NCBI GenBank assembly: GCA_000433455.1
Contig: HF992495.1
Coordinates: 11,869-26,698 of the forward strand
Reading direction: 5' to 3'
Source of the DNA: Mycoplasma sp. CAG:877
GTDB taxonomy: Bacteria; Bacillota_I; Bacilli_A; RF39; UBA660
DNA: 14,830 bases
Of this stretch, positions 1 through 4,945 are shown in pieces. Made by a program: the position numbers and the translations under genes. The notes below the pieces were generated by a model. The model made no database searches. It was not told where the DNA came from and saw only the letters and a program-made list of their open reading frames with translations. Position 1 is the stretch's first letter, and the number at the start of each line of letters is the position of its first letter.

Positions 1-159
1 CCATTTTGCTCTTTCCTCTTCTGCTTTTTCGCGGTCTATATAGTATTCACTACGATATTGTTTTTTTACTCCATATTGATCTATGTAATATTCTCTGAAG
101 TAATATGCTCTTCCATCTTTTGTCCATCTTTTTTTACTTTTCTCCTTATAGACAGGCAT
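1..159 (-). CDS. int: Phage integrase (tyrosine recombinase), N-terminal part only
   Basis: Only the first 53 codons are in the window; the gene runs off the left edge. The start is the ATG at 159-157, preceded on the minus strand by a purine-rich AAAGGGTG site. The visible residues (MPVYKEKSK... with YYFREYYIDQYG at about 19-30, then a basic and Lys/Glu-rich helix) look like the arm-type DNA-binding domain at the N-terminus of phage tyrosine integrases, which binds arm sites in attP. The catalytic domain is not visible. Position next to a divergent repressor/cro pair, transcribed leftward, is the usual place for a phage integrase. It probably catalyses site-specific integration and excision. 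No terminator is visible on the minus strand between the repressor gene and this one, so it could be cotranscribed with the repressor or use the candidate promoter at 226-234. Confidence 0.85.
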   Translation of the reverse strand, partial: MPVYKEKSKKRWTKDGRAYYFREYYIDQYGVKKQYRSEYYIDREKAEEERAKW

Positions 160-175
160 TATATCACCCTTTCTG

Positions 176-205
176 TTGATTTTAAATTGAAATTTATGAT
201 ATAAT
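176..205 (+). promoter_or_regulatory. Rightward promoter, extended -10 (small RNA promoter)
   Basis: The -10 is a perfect TATAAT at 200-205 with the extended motif TGa directly before it (197-199). A -35-like TTGATT lies at 176-181 with an 18-bp spacer. The expected start of transcription is near 212. No ORF or ribosome site follows; transcription would end at the terminator at 291-323. The extended -10 is half of an inverted repeat whose other half forms a mirror-image extended -10 on the minus strand. Confidence 0.6.
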
Positions 206-234
206 GTAATAGAAAAATCCAATACATTATATCA
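197..234. repeat. Inverted repeat forming two facing -10 elements
   Basis: The left arm at 197-210 and the right arm at 221-234 match at 13 of 14 positions as reverse complements. The core is TGATATAATGTA on the left and TACATTATATCA on the right, with a 10-bp centre at 211-220. Each arm contains an extended -10 promoter element pointing at the other. It could also be a protein-binding site, for example for the integrase. Confidence 0.6.
226..234 (-). promoter_or_regulatory. Candidate leftward integrase promoter (extended -10)
   Basis: Read on the minus strand, 234-226 is TGATATAAT, a perfect extended -10. No good -35 is present (the -35 position reads ACAAGA), so the assignment rests on the extended -10. 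Transcription would start near 219 and reach the integrase ATG at 159 after a ~60-nt leader. It faces the rightward promoter head-on and their start points would overlap by a few bases. Confidence 0.4.
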
Positions 235-253
235 GTATTGTACTGTTATCTTG

Positions 254-275
254 TTTTTAGTCTCGCCAGACTTTT
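254..275 (+). repeat. 22-bp inverted repeat, copy A
   Basis: This segment is identical to the reverse complement of 959-980. It contains the internal palindrome AGTCT-CGCC-AGACT (259-272) flanked by T runs. It sits in the putative small RNA between integrase and repressor. Confidence 0.9.
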
Positions 276-290
276 GTGATTTTTCAAATT

Positions 291-323
291 TGACTTCGTG
301 TTGCTGCACGAGGTCTTTTTTTT
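291..323 (+). terminator. Rightward intrinsic terminator
   Basis: Nine-base-pair stem GACTTCGTG (292-300) with CACGAGGTC (307-315), one G-U pair, 6-nt loop TTGCTG, followed by eight T (316-323). The T run is on the plus strand only, so it ends rightward transcription, not the leftward repressor transcript. No plus-strand gene precedes it, which is the main reason to propose a small RNA here. Confidence 0.8.
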
Positions 324-336
324 ACTCTGTTGACGT

Positions 337-585
337 TTAATCTTTCAAATATTTTTGCAATTGTTCTTTTGTAATTTTTGTCAAATCTTGACCAAAGAAA
401 AATTCATATTTTACTTTGAAAAAATCTGCTATATTCAATGCTGCTTCAAGAGGGGTATCTATTTCCCCTTTTTCCCACCGTGATATAGATGAACGATCAA
501 CTTTAATTTTATCAGCAATTTCTTGCTGAGATATATTGAGAATATTCCTTATATGCTTTAAATTATTATTAAAGTATTTTGCCAC
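337..585 (-). CDS. CI-like phage repressor, XRE-family HTH
   Basis: An 82-residue protein starting at GTG (585-583) after a strong AAAGGAGG site (plus-strand 594-601). Residues about 9-63 form an XRE/Cro-CI helix-turn-helix: NISQQEIADKIKVDRSSISRWEKGE is the scaffold-turn-recognition stretch, followed by the fourth and fifth helices. The short tail (residues 65-82) has no S24 peptidase or other cleavage domain, so SOS-type self-cleavage is not expected from this protein alone. It faces a second XRE gene across two 14-bp operators, the layout of a lysogeny switch, so it probably represses the rightward early promoter and perhaps its own. No minus-strand terminator follows, so the transcript may run into the integrase gene. 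The CI versus Cro role is inferred from orientation. Confidence 0.85.
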   Translation of the reverse strand: MAKYFNNNLKHIRNILNISQQEIADKIKVDRSSISRWEKGEIDTPLEAALNIADFFKVKYEFFFGQDLTKITKEQLQKYLKD

Positions 586-635
586 TATAGATACCTCCTT
601 TCATTTATATTTTACCATATTGCTTGTAAAATACA

Positions 636-641
636 ATTATA
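636..641 (-). promoter_or_regulatory. Candidate repressor promoter (-10)
   Basis: On the minus strand 641-636 reads TATAAT, two bases from operator O1 (644-657). The rightward side is almost a mirror image: there O2 ends one base from its TATAAT. The -35 position (ATTTTT) is poor. An alternative with -35 TTGTAT (636-631), 16-bp spacer and -10 TAAAAT (614-609) would start transcription only just before the ribosome site. I prefer the first. Confidence 0.4.
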
Positions 642-643
642 AA

Positions 644-657
644 GTGAAAAAATGCAC
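644..657. promoter_or_regulatory. Operator O1
   Basis: GTGAAAAAATGCAC, a 14-bp site with GTG/CAC ends and imperfect dyad symmetry. It occurs again with one mismatch at 674-687 and 920-933. Placed next to the candidate leftward repressor promoter. Confidence 0.7.
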
Positions 658-665
658 AAAAAATA

Positions 666-694
666 TTGACATTGTGAAAATATGCACATATAAT
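666..694 (+). promoter_or_regulatory. Rightward early promoter (pR-like)
   Basis: Perfect -35 TTGACA (666-671), 17-bp spacer, perfect -10 TATAAT (689-694). Transcription would start near 701, just ahead of AGGAGG (705-710) and the ATG at 718. Operator O2 fills most of the spacer, so a bound repressor would exclude RNA polymerase. Confidence 0.85.
674..687. promoter_or_regulatory. Operator O2
   Basis: GTGAAAATATGCAC, lying between the -35 and -10 of the early promoter, exactly 30 bp (about three helical turns) from O1. Identical to the site at 920-933. Confidence 0.75.
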
Positions 695-717
695 TGAATC
701 AGATAGGAGGTTAATAA

Positions 718-960
718 ATGATAGATTTAATTGCTAAAGAATTAAAGGCAACTAGAATAAGATGCGGCTTTTCACGAGAACAAGTTGCAGCAAATTTCGG
801 TTTATCGTATGAAACAATCAGAAAATATGAATCCGGAAAGTTTAATTTTTCAATAGAAACATTGGAAAACTTATTGAATTTTTATAATGAACCATTAAAT
901 ATTTTTTTTAGAAATGTCTGTGAAAATATGCACAAAAATAACATAAAAAAAATATTATAA
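718..960 (+). CDS. Cro-like XRE-family regulator
   Basis: An 80-residue protein, first gene of the rightward early transcript, with AGGAGG at 705-710, 7 bases before the ATG. Residues about 7-62 form an XRE helix-turn-helix (TRIRCGFSREQVAANFGLSYETIRKYESG), with no extra domain after it. It faces the minus-strand repressor over shared operators, so it probably acts as a Cro-type antagonist favouring lytic growth. The 3' end of the gene contains a third, exact copy of the operator (920-933), and its stop codon (958-960) is the first part of a 22-bp sequence that is inverted at 254-275. The fold is clear; the Cro role comes from position only. Confidence 0.8.
   Translation: MIDLIAKELKATRIRCGFSREQVAANFGLSYETIRKYESGKFNFSIETLENLLNFYNEPLNIFFRNVCENMHKNNIKKIL
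920..933. promoter_or_regulatory. Operator O3 inside the cro-like gene
   Basis: GTGAAAATATGCAC, identical to O2, lying within the last codons of the cro-like gene, 246 bp from O2. No clear promoter is next to it, so it may serve as a roadblock or a looping site rather than a classical operator. Confidence 0.6.
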
Positions 961-980
961 AAGTCTGGCGAGACTAAAAA
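959..980 (+). repeat. 22-bp inverted repeat, copy B (possible small RNA target)
   Basis: Perfect reverse complement of 254-275. In the early mRNA it gives a hairpin AGTCT-GGCG-AGACT (962-975) starting in the stop codon of the cro-like gene and ending about 8-9 bases before the AAAGGA ribosome site of the next gene. Its loop GGCG is complementary to the loop CGCC of the proposed small RNA. Confidence 0.85.
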
Positions 981-1003
981 ATATAATGAAAGGATTTGAT
1001 AAT

Positions 1004-1204
1004 ATGAAGAAAAAATTAAGACTAAGAAAATGGGTAAAGAATACAATTGCAATTATTTGCTTTTTTGCAATAGCTTATTTATTTACTCATTTTATTTTGA
1101 ATTCAATAAATAAATTTGATGAAGTAGCTCAAAAATGTGATGAATCAAAAGGATATGTTTGCTCCTATTATGAGGCAAGACAATTCTTAATAGATAATGA
1201 GTAA
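1004..1204 (+). CDS. Small single-pass membrane protein
   Basis: A 66-residue protein. I use the ATG at 1004 because AAAGGA lies 8 bases before it; the in-frame ATG at 986 has no ribosome site. A basic N-terminus (MKKKLRLRKWVK) leads into one membrane helix (about residues 13-31, NTIAIICFFAIAYLFTHFI). The tail, on the outside by the positive-inside rule, has two cysteines in CDESKGYVC that could pair. The C-terminus overlaps the next gene by 8 bases. Similar short membrane proteins sit just after the switch in many Bacillota phages, but I know no function. Possibilities include superinfection exclusion or a toxic membrane peptide; neither is shown. Its leader carries the possible antisense target at 959-980. 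Confidence 0.65.
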   Translation: MKKKLRLRKWVKNTIAIICFFAIAYLFTHFILNSINKFDEVAQKCDESKGYVCSYYEARQFLIDNE

Positions 1205-1448
1205 TATTGATTTGAATTCAGCAGAATTACTAAAACTAATAAATAAACAATGGGCTACGACTAATGACATTATGAAAATTAGGGGTTGTTGCTACAGTAC
1301 TGCTCTAAGTGAAAGAAGAGCAATTGAAAGCAATATAAAAGATAAATATTTGAGACTACCAAGATACAAAGTTCCGATGGAAGAGGTTGTTCTATATTAT
1401 GGAATTAACATTTCATACTTAAAAAAAGCCAACAATTTGAACAAATAA
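1197..1448 (+). CDS. Small HTH-type phage DNA-binding protein
   Basis: An 83-residue protein whose ATG (1197) lies inside the end of the preceding gene, so translation is probably coupled. The segment LLKLINKQWATTNDIMKIRGCCYSTALSERRAIESNI (about residues 11-47; read here as two parts, a helix before and a helix after the IRGCCYS turn) looks like a helix-turn-helix of the kind found in small phage regulators and excisionase-like proteins. The end (VPMEEVVLYYGINISYLKK) recurs in that class as I remember it. Its place between the switch and the replication genes fits an early regulator or excisionase. The exact family is not recognised. Confidence 0.65.
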   Translation: MSNIDLNSAELLKLINKQWATTNDIMKIRGCCYSTALSERRAIESNIKDKYLRLPRYKVPMEEVVLYYGINISYLKKANNLNK

Positions 1449-1498
1449 AAAAGAAAGGGTTCGGTTATCAATAAAAAAAGAAAGGATGATTATATAAT

Positions 1499-2233
1499 AT
1501 GGCACAAAAAAGAATGCTTAGTATGAACATCATTGATACCGATATGTTTATTCAGATGCCTATTTCGGCAAGATTATTGTATTATGATTTTTGCATGAGA
1601 GCAGATGATGACGGTTTTATTGATTCACCTACAAAAATTATGAAAATGATAGGATGTACGGAAGATGATCTTAAGATATTAATTGCAAAAAACTATTTAA
1701 TACCGTTTAAGAATAAAGTATGTGTAATCAGACACTGGCTAATACATAATACAATACGTAAAGACAGGTATAATCCTACAATTCATTTAGAAGAGAGAAA
1801 TCAATTAGCAATTAACAATAAAATTTATGATTTTCAAGGCGAAAATGTGTCTGGCAACCATTTGGCAACCATCTGGCAACCCAGTATAGATAAGAATAGT
1901 TATTATAATAGTAATAATATATTAGAGCAGTCAACTGAGAATATTTTTGAAATTATTGAAAAGGAATTTGGGAGATTATTAAGTCCTTTAGAAATTGAAA
2001 TGATTCAAAGTTGGGATTATCCAATTGAAATATTAAAATTAGCAGTGCAACAAGCATCAACGAGCGGACAGTTTGTTATTAAATATATAGACAAAATTCT
2101 ATATAACTGGTCTAAAGCAAATGTACGTACTGTTGAAGATGCAAAAAAATATATTGCTAATTTTAGAAATAAAAAAGAAAGAAATAATCAGCTTGATGAG
2201 CGAAACTCAAGTACGTATTATGAGGAATTGTAG
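1499..2233 (+). CDS. DnaD-like phage replication initiator (replisome organizer)
   Basis: A 244-residue protein of the phage replisome-organizer type. Residues about 1-110 form a winged-helix region (ARLLYYDFCMRADDDGFIDSP and RHWLIHNTIRKDRYNPT are characteristic). A variable linker follows at 112-145. Residues about 148-220 match the DnaD/DnaB_2 C-terminal module (FEIIEKEFGRLLSPLEIEMI...YIDKILYNWSKANVRTVEDA). Such proteins bind the phage origin and help load the replicative helicase, here the next gene, which starts at the base after this stop. The linker DNA contains three 11-bp tandem repeats (1851-1883), a likely origin inside the gene. The ribosome site AAAGGA is 12-13 bases before the ATG, rather long, and is preceded by a near copy of itself at 1444-1459. 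Confidence 0.85.
   Translation: MAQKRMLSMNIIDTDMFIQMPISARLLYYDFCMRADDDGFIDSPTKIMKMIGCTEDDLKILIAKNYLIPFKNKVCVIRHWLIHNTIRKDRYNPTIHLEERNQLAINNKIYDFQGENVSGNHLATIWQPSIDKNSYYNSNNILEQSTENIFEIIEKEFGRLLSPLEIEMIQSWDYPIEILKLAVQQASTSGQFVIKYIDKILYNWSKANVRTVEDAKKYIANFRNKKERNNQLDERNSSTYYEEL
1851..1883. repeat. Three tandem 11-bp iterons, likely phage origin
   Basis: Consecutive units CTGGCAACCAT (1851-1861), TTGGCAACCAT (1862-1872) and CTGGCAACCCA (1873-1883). The period of 11 is not a multiple of three, so the repeat is not a protein repeat and must be conserved as DNA. The units lie in the linker part of the initiator gene, as origins do in lambda O and many Bacillota phages. Confidence 0.75.
1884..1925. 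other. AT-rich candidate DNA unwinding element
   Basis: Directly after the iterons the sequence is almost only A and T (several TAATA/TATTA words around 1898-1922). An AT-rich tract beside iterons is the usual form of the strand-opening part of an origin. The whole window is AT-rich, so this is weaker than the iterons. Confidence 0.4.
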
Positions 2234-3499
2234 ATGGATAATCAAATTGAACTTGATTTAATAGGTAATCTAATTCTTAATCCAGAGTCAATGAAAAAAA
2301 TTGTTATAAGTCCAGAAAATTTATTTGATTATAAAAATAAATTTATTCTTGAATTACTGATAAGGCAATTTAAAGAATATGGGACTATAAACACAATAGG
2401 TATTATTGAAAATTATAAATATTTATTTACACAAAAATTTCAAATAAATGAAATATTACAGATTATGAATTTAGCAATGGCTGATGCTCCAATTACAGAC
2501 GTGGATTATCTTCAACAGACAATCTTTGAAAGATATGTTAGAAAACTAATTCTAGATGAGATAAATAAGTTTAAAGATTCAAAAATATCCGAGAATGAAT
2601 TGTTTGAAAATTTGCATAAATTTGAGTCGATGTCGATAAAGGTAAATGATCATAGACTATCTTCAGATGAATTATTTAGTTTGATAAATTCAAAAAATAA
2701 GAATATTAATCTAAAATTTTTAAAATTATCTGAATGTGCAAATATCCAAGAGCACGATCTAGTTGTTATAGCGGCAAGACCAGGAATAGGAAAGACAGGC
2801 TTTATTCTAAATATTTTAGAAGATTTATCATCTAAATATAATTGTATTTTATTCAACATGGAAATGAGCGAAAAACAAGTTTACCAAAGACTTATATCGA
2901 TTAATAGTGGTACACCCATGAAATATTTAAACAATGCCGAAACTACTTATCAAGAAAAATGCATAAAAGAATCTTGTAATCAAATAGCAAATAAAAAAAT
3001 AAAAATATATTCTCAAGGACAGACTATTTCAACAATTCGTAGAAAAATTGTTTCGGAATCGAAAAAAGAACATACGATAGTATTTATCGATTATGTAGGA
3101 TTAATATCCACTAGTAGCAGCGATAGAAAGTTGTCACTATACGAAAAAATAACATCAATAGTTAAAGATTTAAGGCAAATTAGTCTTGAAAATGACTGCA
3201 CTATTTTTCTTGTTTCCCAACTCAATAGACAAGTTGAAAATCAAAAAGACAAGACACCCAAAATTAGTGACTTAAAAGAATCTGGAGAGTTAGAACAGTC
3301 GGCAACTACAGTTCTATTATTACACGACGAAAATCATGATAAAAATTTGTCTAAATCAGAAATAGAAATTTCGGTTATCATCGGCAAGAATCGAAATGGA
3401 AGAGTTGGAATAACAAGGTTAAATTACAATAAAGAAAATCAACAATTTTCAGATATAAAAAAGACAGTTGTTAATAATAACGATTGGAGAAAGGAATAA
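2234..3499 (+). CDS. DnaB-type replicative helicase
   Basis: A 421-residue RecA-fold helicase that unwinds DNA at the phage fork. Residues about 1-130 are the DnaB N-terminal domain; the ATPase follows. Visible motifs: Walker A ARPGIGKTG (181-189, Lys187), NMEMS with the likely catalytic Glu (208-212), Walker B VFID (283-286), VSQLNR (327-332) and the DLKESGELEQSA motif (346-357), all typical of DnaB/DnaC-type helicases. The length is a little short of cellular DnaB (about 450-470). The ATG follows the initiator stop without a gap, and GAGGA lies 7 bases before it. The initiator-helicase pair indicates that the phage brings its own initiator and helicase but may use host primase, since no primase gene is seen. 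Confidence 0.93.
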   Translation: MDNQIELDLIGNLILNPESMKKIVISPENLFDYKNKFILELLIRQFKEYGTINTIGIIENYKYLFTQKFQINEILQIMNLAMADAPITDVDYLQQTIFERYVRKLILDEINKFKDSKISENELFENLHKFESMSIKVNDHRLSSDELFSLINSKNKNINLKFLKLSECANIQEHDLVVIAARPGIGKTGFILNILEDLSSKYNCILFNMEMSEKQVYQRLISINSGTPMKYLNNAETTYQEKCIKESCNQIANKKIKIYSQGQTISTIRRKIVSESKKEHTIVFIDYVGLISTSSSDRKLSLYEKITSIVKDLRQISLENDCTIFLVSQLNRQVENQKDKTPKISDLKESGELEQSATTVLLLHDENHDKNLSKSEIEISVIIGKNRNGRVGITRLNYNKENQQFSDIKKTVVNNNDWRKE

Positions 3500-3502
3500 A
3501 AA

Positions 3503-3661
3503 GTGGAAAAGATAGATTATTCTCAGTTAAACAATTTATTAACTGAAATAAATAAAAAGGGAATACCTAGTACTTTGATATTAAATTTGTTAAACATTGA
3601 ATCGTTAGCAGAATTAAATGTTAAACAATATAATTACTTATTATTTTTAGTTAAAAGTTAG
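3503..3661 (+). CDS. Small hypothetical protein, GTG start
   Basis: A 52-residue ORF that starts at GTG (3503) with AAGGA (3491-3495) 7 bases before it, and ends at TAG 3659-3661, where the next gene's ribosome site begins. It fills an otherwise empty gap in a tightly packed operon. The sequence (IDYSQLNNLLTEINKKG, then IPSTLILNLLNIESLAELN) suggests a small all-helical protein. No function recognised. Confidence 0.6.
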   Translation: MEKIDYSQLNNLLTEINKKGIPSTLILNLLNIESLAELNVKQYNYLLFLVKS

Positions 3662-3671
3662 GAGGGTTAAA

Positions 3672-3926
3672 ATGTTTTCAGTAAAAAAGAGAAACACAGA
3701 AGCACTAAAAAAAGAATCTATGTATGAAGATCTTGTTGCTTCAAAAGAAAAAATAATAAAGATACAAAATGATCAAATTGCAATGTATGAAAAGATGATC
3801 AGCATGAAAGATATTTTTTCAGATATAAAAAAAATTCAAAATGAACTAAGAATAGAAATTTTAAATAAAAAAGGGAGAGTGAATAAAAATGCAAATAACA
3901 AAAATAGCAGTAAAAAAAGTAAATAA
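3672..3926 (+). CDS. Small charged helical protein, unknown
   Basis: An 84-residue protein with a strong AGGAGGG site before the ATG. Residues about 10-65 are a charged helix likely to form a coiled coil; the tail (about 66-84) is very Lys/Asn/Ser-rich and probably disordered or nucleic-acid binding. The last 38 bases overlap the spoVG-like gene in another frame, which suggests coupled translation. Function unknown. Confidence 0.6.
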   Translation: MFSVKKRNTEALKKESMYEDLVASKEKIIKIQNDQIAMYEKMISMKDIFSDIKKIQNELRIEILNKKGRVNKNANNKNSSKKSK

Positions 3927-4149
3927 GGAAGATAGTAAATTGAGAGGATTCGCTACAGTAATTCTGGATGATGCAATTGCAATTCATAACATCAAGATTT
4001 TAGAGAGCAAAGAGAAATTATTTATTGCATTCCCTTCTTCAAAATCTAACTCTGATGATAAATATTACGATATAGTTCATCCAATTAAGCAGGATATAAG
4101 AATATTAATTGAAGAATCAATTTTAAAAATGTATAAGGAAGTGAAATAA
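3889..4149 (+). CDS. spoVG: Phage SpoVG-family protein
   Basis: An 86-residue protein that follows the SpoVG pattern throughout: MQITKIAVKKVN (strand 1), GFATVILDDAIAIHNIKILE, LFIAFPSSKS and YYDIVHPIKQDIRILIEESIL match the conserved positions of bacterial SpoVG (usually 84-97 residues). Cellular SpoVG was found through sporulation and septation effects in Bacillus, and is a sequence-selective nucleic-acid-binding regulator in Listeria, Staphylococcus and Borrelia. A phage copy in the replication operon could bind DNA or RNA during replication, or alter host gene expression; the role here is inference. GGGAG lies about 10 bases before the ATG, inside the previous gene. Confidence 0.9.
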   Translation: MQITKIAVKKVNKEDSKLRGFATVILDDAIAIHNIKILESKEKLFIAFPSSKSNSDDKYYDIVHPIKQDIRILIEESILKMYKEVK

Positions 4150-4150
4150 A

Positions 4151-4618
4151 ATGTTCTTTGGTAAAAAATATAAAGATGAAATAATTGAACTTAAAAAACA
4201 AAACAAGAATCTGCAAAAAAAATTAGATTTGGCGAATGCAAGAATTGGTGGTTTTAAAGCAGCTAATAACCGCTATAGGAAAGATAATAGTGAATTATCA
4301 AAAATTAATTTATTACTTCAAAATGAAATTAATGCAACAAAGCATTTAACAGAACAAAATGAAGAATTAAGAAAAATAACATCCGAGTTAAATTCTGAAA
4401 AAATAAGAATAAATAGTGAGTTAACGTCAAGGGTAAAAGAATTGTCACAATCAAAAAAAGAAATAGATACAATAAAAATTGAAAACCAAAGCAATAAAGA
4501 AAAAATTATCAAATTGCAAGGTATTGTTGATAATTTGAATAAGTTAATTAATACCAAAATGAGAGATAAAGTTTCCATGCAAGAATTAAAAAACTATTGT
4601 GAAGGAGGAAAAAAGTAA
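4151..4618 (+). CDS. Coiled-coil protein, unknown
   Basis: A 155-residue protein, one base after the spoVG stop, with AAGGAAGTG ahead. Residues about 6-135 are almost continuous heptad-like helix rich in Glu, Lys, Asn, Leu and Ile with no proline, so a long coiled coil is expected. The short C-terminal part (MRDKVSMQELKNYCEGGKK) breaks the pattern. Such proteins often assist single-strand annealing or act as scaffolds in phage early operons, but nothing here shows that. It closes the first early gene block: a 140-bp non-coding gap follows. Confidence 0.6.
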   Translation: MFFGKKYKDEIIELKKQNKNLQKKLDLANARIGGFKAANNRYRKDNSELSKINLLLQNEINATKHLTEQNEELRKITSELNSEKIRINSELTSRVKELSQSKKEIDTIKIENQSNKEKIIKLQGIVDNLNKLINTKMRDKVSMQELKNYCEGGKK

Positions 4619-4650
4619 TTAATTAAAAAATTATGTAAAAATAGTCATAG

Positions 4651-4758
4651 TATTCGTAGTTAACGACCCAGGGTTGCACCTCACACTCCTTTTTTTATTT
4701 TTTACGTATGATCAATGAGTTTGAGACTATGAGTTTGATTGATCATTAATTAATTATT
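4651..4758. other. Non-coding gap with inverted and direct repeats
   Basis: No ORF with a ribosome site. A short GC-richer patch (about 4659-4690, including ACCCAGGGT) is unlike its surroundings. Then come a 9-bp inverted repeat, ATGATCAAT (4708-4716) with ATTGATCAT (4738-4746), and inside it a 10-bp direct repeat ATGAGTTTGA (4715-4724 and 4729-4738) with a 14-bp period. This looks like a protein-binding site. It lies just before a membrane protein gene and a small tyrosine recombinase gene and may be their control site or a recombination or replication site. No convincing promoter is seen. Confidence 0.5.
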
Positions 4759-4770
4759 TTGCAAAAAATT

Positions 4771-4944
4771 ATGAATAAAAAGGAAGAAACTGTCGTAATA
4801 GTTGCACTTTGTGTAGTAGCCTCATCAATGTTAATACTTATTGCATTGCTCACTTCTATTTTGTTAAAAGATGAATGTGCTAAAGATACTGAATTATCAA
4901 AGTGGACTATTTGTATAAGAAAAATTGAAAAGGAAGGAGAATAA
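4771..4944 (+). CDS. Small single-pass membrane protein
   Basis: A 57-residue protein from the ATG at 4771; a TTG at 4759 would add four residues, but neither start has a ribosome site. One membrane helix (about residues 7-27, VVIVALCVVASSMLILIALLT) is followed by a short tail with two cysteines (DECAKDTELSKWTIC). The layout (basic start, one helix, short outside tail with two Cys) is the same as that of the 1004-1204 product, though I see no clear sequence identity. The stop is one base before the recombinase ATG. Real but uncertain; function unknown. Confidence 0.5.
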   Translation: MNKKEETVVIVALCVVASSMLILIALLTSILLKDECAKDTELSKWTICIRKIEKEGE

Positions 4945-4945
4945 T

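Larger units (their letters stand above)
212..323 (+). ncRNA. Putative structured small antisense RNA in the int-repressor gap
   Basis: The stretch starts after an extended -10 promoter and ends in a strong intrinsic terminator, about 112 nt in all. It has no start codon with a ribosome site. Three hairpins can be drawn: CAATAC/GTATTG (220-225 with 235-240), AGTCT-CGCC-AGACT (259-272), and the terminator stem (292-300 with 307-315). The middle hairpin lies in a 22-nt segment (254-275) that is the perfect reverse complement of 959-980, directly after the cro-like gene. An RNA from here could therefore pair with the early mRNA in trans; it is also antisense to any repressor-int cotranscript. 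Phages are known to use such RNAs (P1/P22 c4 RNA, lambda OOP), but I recognise no family here. Existence of the transcript is inference. Confidence 0.5.

Noticed and set aside
212..323. tracrRNA or other CRISPR RNA
   Set aside because: No cas gene, no CRISPR array and no anti-repeat partner; the only complement in the window is the single site at 959-980.
254..980. The 22-bp inverted repeats as the integrase attachment core
   Set aside because: Prophage att sites are direct repeats at the two ends of the prophage; these copies are inverted and internal. Inversion by another recombinase is kept as a separate, weaker idea.
1004..1204. Fst/TxpA-type toxin of a type I toxin-antitoxin pair
   Set aside because: It is longer than such toxins, has a cysteine-containing external tail and no specific sequence match; only the nearby possible antisense RNA suggests it.
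1851..1883. CRISPR-like repeats
   Set aside because: Units are 11 bp, directly joined without spacers and inside a coding gene; they are iterons.
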